Source of the DNA: Clostridia bacterium
GTDB lineage: Bacteria; Bacillota; Clostridia; Oscillospirales; Acutalibacteraceae
Direction of reading: 5' to 3'
Assembly (NCBI GenBank): GCA_017937865.1
Contig: JAGBCU010000028.1
Span: 1 to 56,387 of the forward strand
DNA: 56,387 nt
Notes under the pieces: model-generated
What the model was told of the DNA's origin: nothing
Database searches by the model: none
The model's input: only the letters and a program-made list of their open reading frames with translations
Position numbers and translations under genes: made by a program
Shown here: piece by piece, positions 26,029-33,477 of the stretch
How positions within the stretch are numbered: the first letter of the stretch is position 1
Layout of the letters: each line of letters opens with the position of its first letter

Positions 26029-26442
26029 TTACAATACCATTACTATTGTGCCTATACCAATCAGAATGCAACCGATTAAAGATTTTAGGGTGAATTCTTC
26101 GTGCAAAAATACGAAAGCAAGGATTAAAGTTATTACCACGCTTAACTTATCAATAGGCACAACCTTAGATGCGTCGCCTATCTGTAAAGCTTTGTAATAA
26201 CAGAGCCATGAAGCACCCGTTGCAATTCCTGATAAAATCAAAAACAACCAGCTTTTCTTGCTGATATCACTTATACCGCCTTGCGAATTTGTTAAAAAAA
26301 CCATACCCCATGACATAACTACTACAACAACAGTGCGAATAGCTGTTGCGAGATTTGAATTAACACCATCTATACCGATTTTTGCAAGAATAGAGGTTAG
26401 AGCTGCAAAAATTGCAGAAAGAATAGCAAATAAAAACCACAT
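26029..26442 (-). CDS. Half-size EamA/DMT-family transporter
   Basis: 137 residues with about five membrane helices, matching a single EamA repeat (LFAILSAIFAALTSILAKIG at the start, SVVITLILAFVFLHEEF near the end). Full-length drug/metabolite transporters have two such repeats, so this one must pair with itself or another subunit. ATG at 26442 has GGGGGTG seven bases upstream; the earlier TTG reading is an artefact. It is the promoter-proximal gene of a two-gene operon with the tethered GH36 enzyme. Confidence 0.85.
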   Translation of the reverse strand: MWFLFAILSAIFAALTSILAKIGIDGVNSNLATAIRTVVVVVMSWGMVFLTNSQGGISDISKKSWLFLILSGIATGASWLCYYKALQIGDASKVVPIDKLSVVITLILAFVFLHEEFTLKSLIGCILIGIGTIVMVL

Positions 26443-26488
26443 GAAATACACCCCCAATATTCATATTTGATATTTTATTGTTGAGGGT

Positions 26489-26516
26489 ATTATATCACAA
26501 TTACAAAATTTGACAA
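26489..26516 (-). promoter_or_regulatory. Sigma-A type promoter for the EamA-GH36 operon
   Basis: On the reverse strand: TTGTCA (26511-26516), 16-base spacer, TATAAT (26489-26494), about 45 bases before the EamA start codon. Confidence 0.65.
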
Positions 26517-26555
26517 TAAGCAGCAAAAGAAAAGTTAACTCATATTTATTTCTTC

Positions 26556-26584
26556 TTGAAAATGTTTTTGAAAAATGATAGAAT
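26556..26584 (+). promoter_or_regulatory. Sigma-A type promoter for the flavin reductase-like gene
   Basis: TTGAAA (26556-26561), 17-base spacer, TAGAAT (26579-26584), 27 bases before the ATG at 26611. Confidence 0.6.
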
Positions 26585-26610
26585 TTTTATAAAAAATTGA
26601 GGTGGCTTTT

Positions 26611-27168
26611 ATGAGAAAAAATTTTGGAGCGCAAAGCGATATTTATCCTATGCCGGTATTTATAGTTGCGGCTTACGATGAAGAAGGGAAGCCTAACTGT
26701 ATGAATGCTGCTTGGGGTGGTATTTATGACTCAAAGCAGATTATGGTATGCCTTTCTCACGGTCATAAAACAACGAAAAATATTATAGCTACTAAGGCTT
26801 TTACTGTTAATATTGCAGATGCAAAGCACGTTGTTGAAGCCGATTACGTAGGTGTTGCTTCGGGAAATAATGAGCCCGATAAAATGAAAAAGGCTGGTTT
26901 TACAGTTACTAAATCAGATTTTGTAAATGCACCTGTTATAAATGAGCTTCCTATGGCGGTAGAGTGTAAATTATTAAAATTCAACGAAGACGGTATTTGT
27001 ATCGGCGAAATAGTAAATATCAGTGTTGATGAAAAAGTTCTTGGTGACGATGGTCTTGTTGCCCCCGAAAAGCTTGAAGCAATTACCTTCGACCCATATC
27101 ATAATGCATATTTAAAATTAGGCGAAAAGGTGGGTAACGCCTTTTCTGACGGAAAGAAGCTAAAGTGA
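26611..27168 (+). CDS. Flavin reductase-like FMN-binding protein
   Basis: 185 residues of the flavin reductase-like (split-barrel FMN-binding) family. The opening PMPVFIVAAYDEEGKPNCMNAAWGG and HKTTKNIIATKAFTVNIA match the FMN-phosphate and isoalloxazine contacts of the family. In anaerobes such proteins (flavoredoxin-like) move electrons between flavin and partner proteins. ATG at 26611 is preceded by GAGGTGG; the GTG at 26602 would be inside that site. The DUF2804 gene follows directly. Confidence 0.87.
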   Translation: MRKNFGAQSDIYPMPVFIVAAYDEEGKPNCMNAAWGGIYDSKQIMVCLSHGHKTTKNIIATKAFTVNIADAKHVVEADYVGVASGNNEPDKMKKAGFTVTKSDFVNAPVINELPMAVECKLLKFNEDGICIGEIVNISVDEKVLGDDGLVAPEKLEAITFDPYHNAYLKLGEKVGNAFSDGKKLK

Positions 27169-27170
27169 AA

Positions 27171-28268
27171 ATGAGTAACGAATTACCAAGAACTTATATT
27201 CCTTTTAAAGATTGGAAAGAAAAATCAAAGCAAACAGAATATACTGAAGAAACGCCTCTTCTTGCCCCTGACGGCAAATTACTTGCAAAGGGTTGGGCAA
27301 GAAAGAACGTTTTTACATATAACAGAGATTACGTTAAAAAAGGTCTTATAAGCCGTAAGGAATGGGATTTTTATACTATCCACGTCGGTAATGAAATGCA
27401 GGTGCTTATAAGCTTTGCTAATATTAATATCGGTGGCTACGTTGCTGCAAAGCTTCTTGATTTAAAAACGGGTAAGGTTATTTCCGATGCTATTCAGTAT
27501 TTTGCAGGCGGTAATAAATATGTGCCACCGTCAAAGGGCGATGCACCTAACCGTTTTAAAGGGAAAATAGGCAAAACTGAATTCGATTTTCATACAAAAG
27601 AAAATGAACGTACCTTGAGATTTAAAGGTGCTTACAAGGGTAAGCCCGTGGACGTTGAAGTTAGTATGGATATCCCCGAGGGGTTGGAAAGTATAACTAC
27701 AATTTTCCCCTTTGACGAGGACGATACTAAATATTTTATGACAACAAAACAGATGTGTATGCCTTGCGAGGGCAGATATACTGTTGGTGATTATGAATAT
27801 ACCTTCTCAAAAGACAATTCTTTTTGTACTATGGATTGGGGTAGGGTAAACACTATTCATAAAATGGTTTGGTATTGGGGTAGCGGTAACCAATATATAA
27901 CTGATAAAGACGGTAAACAGCATCTTTTCGGCTTTGAAATAACCTGGGCTATCGGTAACGAAAGTAATGCGACCGAAACCTGCATTTTCTATGACGGCAA
28001 GGTGCACAAATTCGGTGCGGTTGACGTCGAAAAATTCCCAAAAGGCAGATTTCTTGAGCCTTGGAAAATTATTTCCGAGGATGGTAGATTTAATATGACA
28101 ATGGCGCCGACTCTTGATAACCATTCCGACGTTGATTTTAAAGTCGGAAGAATGAATTGTCATCAGGTTTTCGGCATCTGGAACGGTGACGTTACTCTTG
28201 ATGACGGTACAAAGTTTGAAATAAAAGATTTGTTTTCGTTTTGTGAGTACGTTGAAAACCGTTGGTGA
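27171..28268 (+). CDS. DUF2804 family protein
   Basis: About 365 residues matching DUF2804: an early PLLAPDGKLLAKGWARKNVF block, a central MPCEGRYTVGDYEYTF and MDWGRVNTIHKMVWYWGSG segment, and a closing ELTD-like DDGTKFEIKDLFSF. Members are cytoplasmic, of unknown function, with a lipocalin/hydroxysteroid-like beta fold suggested. Start is uncertain: ATG at 27171 lies three bases after the previous stop, while GTG at 27165 overlaps it by four bases; neither has a clear ribosome binding site. Both indicate coupling to the flavin reductase-like gene. Confidence 0.82.
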   Translation: MSNELPRTYIPFKDWKEKSKQTEYTEETPLLAPDGKLLAKGWARKNVFTYNRDYVKKGLISRKEWDFYTIHVGNEMQVLISFANINIGGYVAAKLLDLKTGKVISDAIQYFAGGNKYVPPSKGDAPNRFKGKIGKTEFDFHTKENERTLRFKGAYKGKPVDVEVSMDIPEGLESITTIFPFDEDDTKYFMTTKQMCMPCEGRYTVGDYEYTFSKDNSFCTMDWGRVNTIHKMVWYWGSGNQYITDKDGKQHLFGFEITWAIGNESNATETCIFYDGKVHKFGAVDVEKFPKGRFLEPWKIISEDGRFNMTMAPTLDNHSDVDFKVGRMNCHQVFGIWNGDVTLDDGTKFEIKDLFSFCEYVENRW

Positions 28269-28287
28269 AAGTTAAAATGAAATAGCA

Positions 28288-28323
28288 AAAGGGGATAGCT
28301 GACATTTTTTGTAGCTATCCCTT
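28288..28323. terminator. Bidirectional terminator between DUF2804 gene and sigG
   Basis: AAAGGGGATAGCT pairs with AGCTATCCCTT around a T-rich loop (one bulge). It separates converging genes and could stop transcripts from either side. Confidence 0.75.
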
Positions 28324-28328
28324 ATCTT

Positions 28329-29096
28329 TTATTCACCTTTAATTGTGTTTATGGCACTTTTTTCGAGTCGTGAAACCTGAGCCTGCGATATGCCGATTTC
28401 ATTTGCAACCTCAGTTTGTGTCATACCCTTCATAAATCTCATTGATAAAATTCTTTTTTCTCTGGGCGGTAAATTTTTAATTGCCTCTTTCATTGATATT
28501 TCGTCTATCCAGTCACCGTCGCTTTCTTCTGCACCTAATTGGTCCATAAGATAAATTGTGTCACCGCCGTTTGAAAAAACAGGCTCATAAAAAGATACCG
28601 GCTCAACAATTGATTCAAGTGCTACAACAACCTCGCTCTTTTCTTTTCCTAATTCCTTTGCGATTTCCTCTATCGTAGGCTCTCTGTTCATTTCGTTGCT
28701 CAGCTTTTCTCTTGCCTGCATAGCGTGATAGGCGGTATCTCTCATAGAACGGCTTACTCTTACGGGGTTGTTGTCCCGTAGATGCCTTCTTACCTCGCCG
28801 ATAATCATGGGGACGGCGTAAGTGGAAAATTTTACATCGTGGCTTGTATCAAAATTGTCAATAGCTTTCATTAGACCTATACAACCAATCTGGAAAAGGT
28901 CATCAAGGTTTTCGCCTCGATTTGAAAATCTTTGAATTACGCTTAAAACAAGCCTCAGGTTACCCATAACAAGCTTTTCTCTTGCAATTTTGTCACCCTT
29001 TTGAGCTTTTTCTAAAAGCATAGTTTTTTCTTTTTCGGGGATCGTTTTTAGCGTCGTAGTATCAATTCCGCATATTTCAACCTTATTATAAAACAT
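28329..29096 (-). CDS. sigG: SigG, RNA polymerase sporulation sigma factor (forespore)
   Basis: 255 residues. The N-terminus KVEICGIDTTTLK is the SigG-specific leader that distinguishes it from SigF. Region 2 has NLRLVLSVIQRF...GENLDDLFQIGCIGLMKAIDNFD; region 3 contains SMRDTAYHAMQAREKL; region 4 ends LPPREKRILSMRF followed by TEVANEIGISQAQVSRLE. SigG directs late forespore genes such as spoVA and small acid-soluble proteins. No spoIIG operon is adjacent, so the gene stands alone as in some Clostridia. GGAGTG precedes the start. Confidence 0.95.
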   Translation of the reverse strand: MFYNKVEICGIDTTTLKTIPEKEKTMLLEKAQKGDKIAREKLVMGNLRLVLSVIQRFSNRGENLDDLFQIGCIGLMKAIDNFDTSHDVKFSTYAVPMIIGEVRRHLRDNNPVRVSRSMRDTAYHAMQAREKLSNEMNREPTIEEIAKELGKEKSEVVVALESIVEPVSFYEPVFSNGGDTIYLMDQLGAEESDGDWIDEISMKEAIKNLPPREKRILSMRFMKGMTQTEVANEIGISQAQVSRLEKSAINTIKGE

Positions 29097-29222
29097 CTCG
29101 GCACTCCTTTAACTTTTATGTAATTTTTCTGTGCCGTCTGCGGTTTGGGTATTCGTCTTAATATAATTATTGCCCTATAAAATGCCGGTAATCAAAAAAG
29201 TAAAATTTAACATTTTGTTTAC

Positions 29223-29250
29223 TTGACTTTTATCTTTGCTATGGTATAAT
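29223..29250 (+). promoter_or_regulatory. Sigma-A type promoter for the 59-aa membrane protein
   Basis: TTGACT (29223-29228), 16-base spacer, TATAAT (29245-29250). Close to consensus and 45 bases before the ATG at 29296. Confidence 0.75.
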
Positions 29251-29295
29251 TAAAACAACGAAATTATAATGAATTTTTCAAGGAGGAAAACCCTA

Positions 29296-29475
29296 ATGAA
29301 AAAAGTTTTAAAGATAATCGGTATTATCGCAGCAATTGCGGCTGCTGCAGCTGCAATTTACGTTGTTATAGAAAAGATTAAAGCAAAAAATGAACCCAAG
29401 GGCTATGATGAGGATAATTATGTATCATGCTCTTGCCTTGATGAAGATTTTATCAGCGAAACAGTTACTGAATAA
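29296..29475 (+). CDS. 59-aa single-pass membrane protein
   Basis: Starts at ATG 29296, eight bases after AAGGAGG; the earlier reading from 29269 translates through that site. The product has a Lys-rich start, an Ala/Ile-rich helix (about 6-26, with a run of Ala), then a polar tail with a CSC motif and acidic end. It has its own strong promoter and terminator, so it is probably well expressed in vegetative cells. No known family. Confidence 0.65.
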   Translation: MKKVLKIIGIIAAIAAAAAAIYVVIEKIKAKNEPKGYDEDNYVSCSCLDEDFISETVTE

Positions 29476-29491
29476 TTTGTAAAAAAAAGCT

Positions 29492-29519
29492 ATAAAGCTA
29501 CCGTTTTCGGTGGCTTTAT
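29492..29519 (+). terminator. Intrinsic terminator after the 59-aa membrane protein
   Basis: ATAAAGCTACCG pairs with CGGTGGCTTTAT (one G-T pair) around TTTT, followed by TTTTTTAT. Confidence 0.9.
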
Positions 29520-29581
29520 TTTTTATATTTTTGAAAAAATTACAAATAATAAAACCGAATTTATCAAAGGCAGGTTTTATT

Positions 29582-29935
29582 ATGATTTTTATAAAAGCGT
29601 TTGTCGTTGGCGGTCTTATTTGTGTTATAGGTCAGATACTTCTTGATAAAACAAAGCTTACAGCAGGACGAATACTTGTTTTATACGTTGTAGCAGGTGT
29701 TTTTCTTGGAGCAATAGGCTTGTTTGAGCCATTGGAAAAATTTGCGGAATGCGGTGCAACGGTGCCTCTTTTAGGCTTTGGTGCCGCTCTCGTAAAGGGT
29801 ACTAAAGAAATTATTGATACTGACGGTGCTATGGGAATAATAACGGGTCCTCTTACGTCGGGCGCAGGAGGAATTACCGCTGCATTATTAAGTGGCTTTG
29901 TTATGTCGCTTATCGCAAAGCCTAAAAGCAAATAG
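29582..29935 (+). CDS. spoVAE: SpoVAE, stage V sporulation protein (SpoVAEb type)
   Basis: 117 residues, four membrane helices. It matches the SpoVAC/SpoVAEb family: FVVGGLICVIGQILLDKTKL at the N-terminus, LVLYVVAGVFLGAIGLFEPL, then GATVPLLGFGAALVKGTK. SpoVA proteins form the channel that moves dipicolinic acid into the spore and releases it at germination. Start at 29582 has AGGCAGG upstream; the longer reading from 29510 begins inside the preceding terminator. The rest of a spoVA operon is not next to it. It lies about 490 bases upstream of, and divergent from, sigG, the sigma factor that controls spoVA genes in Bacillus. Confidence 0.88.
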   Translation: MIFIKAFVVGGLICVIGQILLDKTKLTAGRILVLYVVAGVFLGAIGLFEPLEKFAECGATVPLLGFGAALVKGTKEIIDTDGAMGIITGPLTSGAGGITAALLSGFVMSLIAKPKSK

Positions 29936-29956
29936 TAAAATGGAATAATGCAAAAT

Positions 29957-29989
29957 ACAACCCGACTCTCTGTTTGAGAATCGGGTTGT
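29957..29989. terminator. Bidirectional terminator between spoVAE and the GH13 gene
   Basis: ACAACCCGA-TCTC pairs with GAGA-TCGGGTTGT around TGTTT with one mismatch, 21 bases after the spoVAE stop and 13 bases beyond the GH13 stop. Confidence 0.75.
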
Positions 29990-30002
29990 TGTTAAAATGG
30001 AA

Positions 30003-31676
30003 TTATTTGAAAAGATAAACTCTTGTTTCGTAGGGCTTTGTTTTAAAGCCGTTTCTGTTGAGAGCTGCATCGTTGTAGTTTGTAAGCACAAGCTCACCCT
30101 TAGAAAGGTCAATTCCGTCAGGTGCTTTGAAATCTACTGCATTCTCTGTGAATGAAGCAACAACAAGAAGCTTAACTCCGTCAAGATTTCTTTCGTAAAC
30201 GAAAAGCTCTTTGCTGTTTTTGTAATACTGCTTGAAATCACCGTAAATGGCAACCTCGTTTTCCTTACGGAATTTAAGAAGCTTGCGGTAGTAGTTAAGA
30301 ATAGAGTTTTCGTCTGCTTCTGCAGCTGCTACGTTAATTTCTTTATAATTGGGGTTAAGATTAAACCAAGGCTCTGCTGTTGAGAAGCCGGCATATGGAC
30401 CGTCGTTCCATTGAACGGGTGTACGTGAGTTTTCACGTGAGCCTCTGTTTGCCATTTTAATAAATTTCTCGTCGCTTATATGAAGCTTCTTGAATAAGAT
30501 CTGGTTGTTAAAGGTAATCATATCCTTGAACTCGTCAATTGATTTGAGCTCAATGTTTGTCATACCGATTTCCTGACCCTGATAAATAAAGATTGTACCT
30601 CTCTGAAGGTAACACATTGTTGCAAGCATCTTTGCACTTTCAACCCTGTATTTAAGGCTGCCGTAACGGTCAACGATACGGGGGTGGTCGTGGTTTTCAA
30701 GGTAAAGAGTATGCCAACCCTTGCCGTTCATAGCATCATACCATTTCTGGTAGCATTTTTTCATCTTTTTAAGATTGAAGGGTATCTTAATCCAGTCAGT
30801 CATAAAGCAGTCTGCTTCAAGGTGGTCGAAGCTGAACATTGTTTTAAGAACCTGAGTATCACCCTCTGTAACAAAGCGAAGCACCTTTTCGGGAGTGATA
30901 AGGGGGCCTTCACCAACGGTAAAGCAATCGTACTTTGAAAGAACGTCATCGTGGAATTCTTTAAGGTATTCGTAAAGATGAGGACCGCAGTTGTAATGCT
31001 CCATACCTGCCGCAACGGGAATCGGAATAGCATTGGGAAGTCCTTCTCTTTTAGAGATATAAGTGATAACGTCTTCACGGAAGCCGTCAACGCCCATATC
31101 AAGCCAGAATTTCATAATATTCTTAACTTCTTCACGAACCTTAGGGTTATCCATATTTAAGTCGGGCTGACCCTTTGTAAACACGTGAAGATAATATTCG
31201 TCAACAGATTCAACGTATTCCCAAGCACCGCCTTCAAAGGTTGAAAGCCAGTTGTTTGGAGGCTTCTTGCCGTTTTTACCTTTACCCTTACGCCAGATAT
31301 AGTAATCATGGTAGGGATTATCAACGCTCTTACAAGCTTCTTTGAACCATTTGTGCTCGGTTGAGGTATGGTTAACAACAAGGTCCATAAACACTCTCAT
31401 TCCGCGTTCGTGGCAACCTGCAAGAACCTTTTTAAATGTGTCCATATCACCGTATTCAGGATTGATATCCATATAGTCGGCAATATCGTAACCGTAGTCA
31501 GCATTTGGTGATTTAAAAAGAGGCGAAAACCAAATTGCGTCTACACCAATGCTTTTTATGTAATCAAGCTTTGAATAAATACCTTCAAGGTCGCCGATAC
31601 CGTCGCCGTTACCGTCGCAGAAGGAACGGGGCCATACTTGATAAACCACCATTTCTTTGTACCAAGTTTTTTGCAT
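30003..31676 (-). CDS. GH13 alpha-glucosidase (oligo-1,6-glucosidase type)
   Basis: 557 residues, no signal peptide. It opens VYQVWPRSFCDGNGDGIGDL and holds the GH13 conserved regions in order: DLVVNHTSTEHKWF, GVDGFREDVI with nucleophile D202, TVGEGPL with acid/base E256, and ENHDHPR with D330. The QPDLN motif and the GFRxDVI context place it in the alpha-glucosidase/oligo-1,6-glucosidase branch (GH13_31). It would release glucose from isomalto-oligosaccharides, sucrose or trehalulose-like substrates in the cytoplasm. Monocistronic with a good promoter. Confidence 0.92.
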   Translation of the reverse strand: MQKTWYKEMVVYQVWPRSFCDGNGDGIGDLEGIYSKLDYIKSIGVDAIWFSPLFKSPNADYGYDIADYMDINPEYGDMDTFKKVLAGCHERGMRVFMDLVVNHTSTEHKWFKEACKSVDNPYHDYYIWRKGKGKNGKKPPNNWLSTFEGGAWEYVESVDEYYLHVFTKGQPDLNMDNPKVREEVKNIMKFWLDMGVDGFREDVITYISKREGLPNAIPIPVAAGMEHYNCGPHLYEYLKEFHDDVLSKYDCFTVGEGPLITPEKVLRFVTEGDTQVLKTMFSFDHLEADCFMTDWIKIPFNLKKMKKCYQKWYDAMNGKGWHTLYLENHDHPRIVDRYGSLKYRVESAKMLATMCYLQRGTIFIYQGQEIGMTNIELKSIDEFKDMITFNNQILFKKLHISDEKFIKMANRGSRENSRTPVQWNDGPYAGFSTAEPWFNLNPNYKEINVAAAEADENSILNYYRKLLKFRKENEVAIYGDFKQYYKNSKELFVYERNLDGVKLLVVASFTENAVDFKAPDGIDLSKGELVLTNYNDAALNRNGFKTKPYETRVYLFK

Positions 31677-31697
31677 AAAGAAAACCTCGCTTTTTTC

Positions 31698-31726
31698 ATA
31701 TTAAAATCATCTTAACACATTGTAAA
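31698..31726 (-). promoter_or_regulatory. Sigma-A type promoter for the GH13 gene
   Basis: Reverse strand: TTTACA (31721-31726), 17-base spacer, TAATAT (31698-31703), 21 bases before the start codon. Confidence 0.6.
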
Positions 31727-31895
31727 TAAAAATACAACAAAAAATATTATTGAAAAACATTGGTTTTTGTGACAAAAATCAATTGCGAAACAGGGGTGTT
31801 TAAAAAAATTAACATTTTAGTTAAAAAATACTATGTACTTTTTAGGTTTTGTATAGTATAATGACCTATGATTGAAATAACCTGTGAGGTAAATT

Positions 31896-32897
31896 ATGAA
31901 AAGTACTACTAAAATTATTTTCGGCTTGGGTGCTGCGATTATCATAGCGGCGGCTGTGCTTACATATAGTCTTATTTCAGGCGGAGGTCTTAAACCCGAG
32001 GAGTCGACGGCACCGCTTTACTCCCTTCAGCCTACTACTCAGCCTTCAACAACTCAGCCTAATACAGAGTCTTGGGTAGATTTAAATCAGATGGCAAGTG
32101 ACCTTGCTACCGCTACCGATACAAGTAACGTAAGTGATGTTAGTTCTACCGCGATCGTTTCAAACAACTCTTTAACAACAATTATTTACGTTTACGTGAA
32201 CGGACAAGATCCGACAGGCCCTACCGTTAATCCATCTGTGCAGGATGTTGAAACTCTTGCTCCCGTTTCTACAACAAACCCGGCTAACGTTGAAGCAACC
32301 TCTTTTAAATATACCGTGAACACTACAACTAATACGGTAACGGTAACCAAATATCTTGGTGCAGGCGGTGTTGTGCCTGTTCCTGAAAGAATTGCCGGAT
32401 ACAAGGTTACTGCTATTGGTGACGGTTGCTTTAAAGGCAATACAGCACTTACGGGTGTGTATATAGGCGAAAACATCACTTCAATCGGCAACGAAGCATT
32501 TATGGATTGTAAGAATCTTGCTATGGTCGATTTTACAGGTGTGCCGTATACAATTACCGTTGGTACAAAAGCATTCAAAAATTGCGAAGATCTCGTTACA
32601 ATAGATCTTCCTGCTGCAAAGAGCATTGGTCAGTTGGCTTTTGACGGTTGTAAATCTCTTGGACGATTTGAAATAAAGGCGGGTACTGAAAGAGTAGAGG
32701 ATTATTGTTTTGTTAACTGTACCGCTCTTACAGAAATTGTTATCCCTCAAAGCGTTACTTATTTTCCCAATAACGCAATAAGTAATCACACACCCGGACT
32801 TGTTATCAAAGGGTATACCGGCTCAATTGCCGAAGACGTTGCAAAAGCTTTTTCGAGCACAACAACTTTCTTCCCGCTTGACGGTGCGGCGTATTAA
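31896..32897 (+). CDS. BspA-type leucine-rich repeat surface protein
   Basis: 333 residues. An N-terminal hydrophobic helix (about 6-28, IIFGLGAAIIIAAAVLTYSL) anchors it to the membrane; there is no LPxTG motif. A Thr/Pro/Gln linker (TTQPSTTQPN) follows, then five or so LRR_5 repeats from about residue 175 (IGDGCFKGNTALTGVYIG, IGNEAFMDCKNLAMVDFTG, VGTKAFKNCEDLVTIDLPA, IGQLAFDGCKSLGRFEI, VEDYCFVNCTALTEIVIP). Such repeats in gut Firmicutes are surface-exposed and usually taken as adhesion or protein-binding modules. A TATAAT box lies at 31857-31862. Confidence 0.85.
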   Translation: MKSTTKIIFGLGAAIIIAAAVLTYSLISGGGLKPEESTAPLYSLQPTTQPSTTQPNTESWVDLNQMASDLATATDTSNVSDVSSTAIVSNNSLTTIIYVYVNGQDPTGPTVNPSVQDVETLAPVSTTNPANVEATSFKYTVNTTTNTVTVTKYLGAGGVVPVPERIAGYKVTAIGDGCFKGNTALTGVYIGENITSIGNEAFMDCKNLAMVDFTGVPYTITVGTKAFKNCEDLVTIDLPAAKSIGQLAFDGCKSLGRFEIKAGTERVEDYCFVNCTALTEIVIPQSVTYFPNNAISNHTPGLVIKGYTGSIAEDVAKAFSSTTTFFPLDGAAY

Positions 32898-32910
32898 AGC
32901 TCAATAAATC

Positions 32911-32946
32911 AGACTGTTGCGATTCAAAAATCGCAACAGTCTTTTT
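32911..32946 (+). terminator. Intrinsic terminator after the LRR protein
   Basis: AGACTGTTGCGA pairs perfectly with TCGCAACAGTCT around TTCAAAAA, followed by TTTTTT. Confidence 0.93.
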
Positions 32947-33089
32947 TGTTGGACAAAATCATCTCTTTTGAATATATTGTAACAGACGGAAAAATTTTGC
33001 TTATTTTTTCGTTGATATGATTATTTTTATAACTACTGGCAAAAATAAAGTTACAAAGAGTTATAAAAATCGTATCGGAGAGTGATAAA

Positions 33090-33437
33090 TTGAATATCAA
33101 AAGAGGCGATATTTATTATGCCGACCTTAGCCCTGTAATAGGTTCGGAGCAGGGCGGTGTAAGACCTGTACTTATTGTTCAGAATGATGTGGGAAATAAA
33201 TACAGCCCTACTGTAATTGCGGCGGCTATTACAAGCCAACAGTTTAAAACGAAACTACCTACTCATATAAGCGTTGATGCCGCTGTTTGCGGTCTTTCGA
33301 AAAATTCTGTGGTTTTACTTGAGCAGATAAGAACTCTTGACAAGCAACGTTTAAGAGAAAAAATGGGTAATCTTCCCGAGAACGATATGAGCAGAATTAA
33401 CAGCGCTCTTTCTTTAAGTGTGGGTCTTGATAAATAG
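33090..33437 (+). CDS. MazF/PemK-type endoribonuclease toxin
   Basis: 115 residues of the MazF (EndoA) family: [35 protein letters not shown] and TQIRTL-like [12 protein letters not shown] blocks are all present, including the conserved Arg of the active site. It would cleave mRNA at short sequence motifs. The start is TTG at 33090 with GGAGAG upstream; no in-frame ATG gives a full domain. In Bacillus a MazE-type antitoxin gene overlaps it upstream, but the 190 bases before this gene hold only a terminator and no open frame. The antitoxin must be elsewhere or the protein has a different control. Confidence 0.9.
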   Translation: MNIKRGDIYYADLSPVIGSEQGGVRPVLIVQNDVGNKYSPTVIAAAITSQQFKTKLPTHISVDAAVCGLSKNSVVLLEQIRTLDKQRLREKMGNLPENDMSRINSALSLSVGLDK

Positions 33438-33441
33438 ATAA

Positions 33442-33477
33442 AGGCTATGTTAGAAAAACTAACATAGCCTCATTTTT
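33442..33477. terminator. Bidirectional terminator between mazF and the GT10 gene
   Basis: AGGCTATGTTAG pairs perfectly with CTAACATAGCCT around AAAAA, followed by a T-rich tract. It abuts the stop codon of the reverse GT10 gene. Confidence 0.9.
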
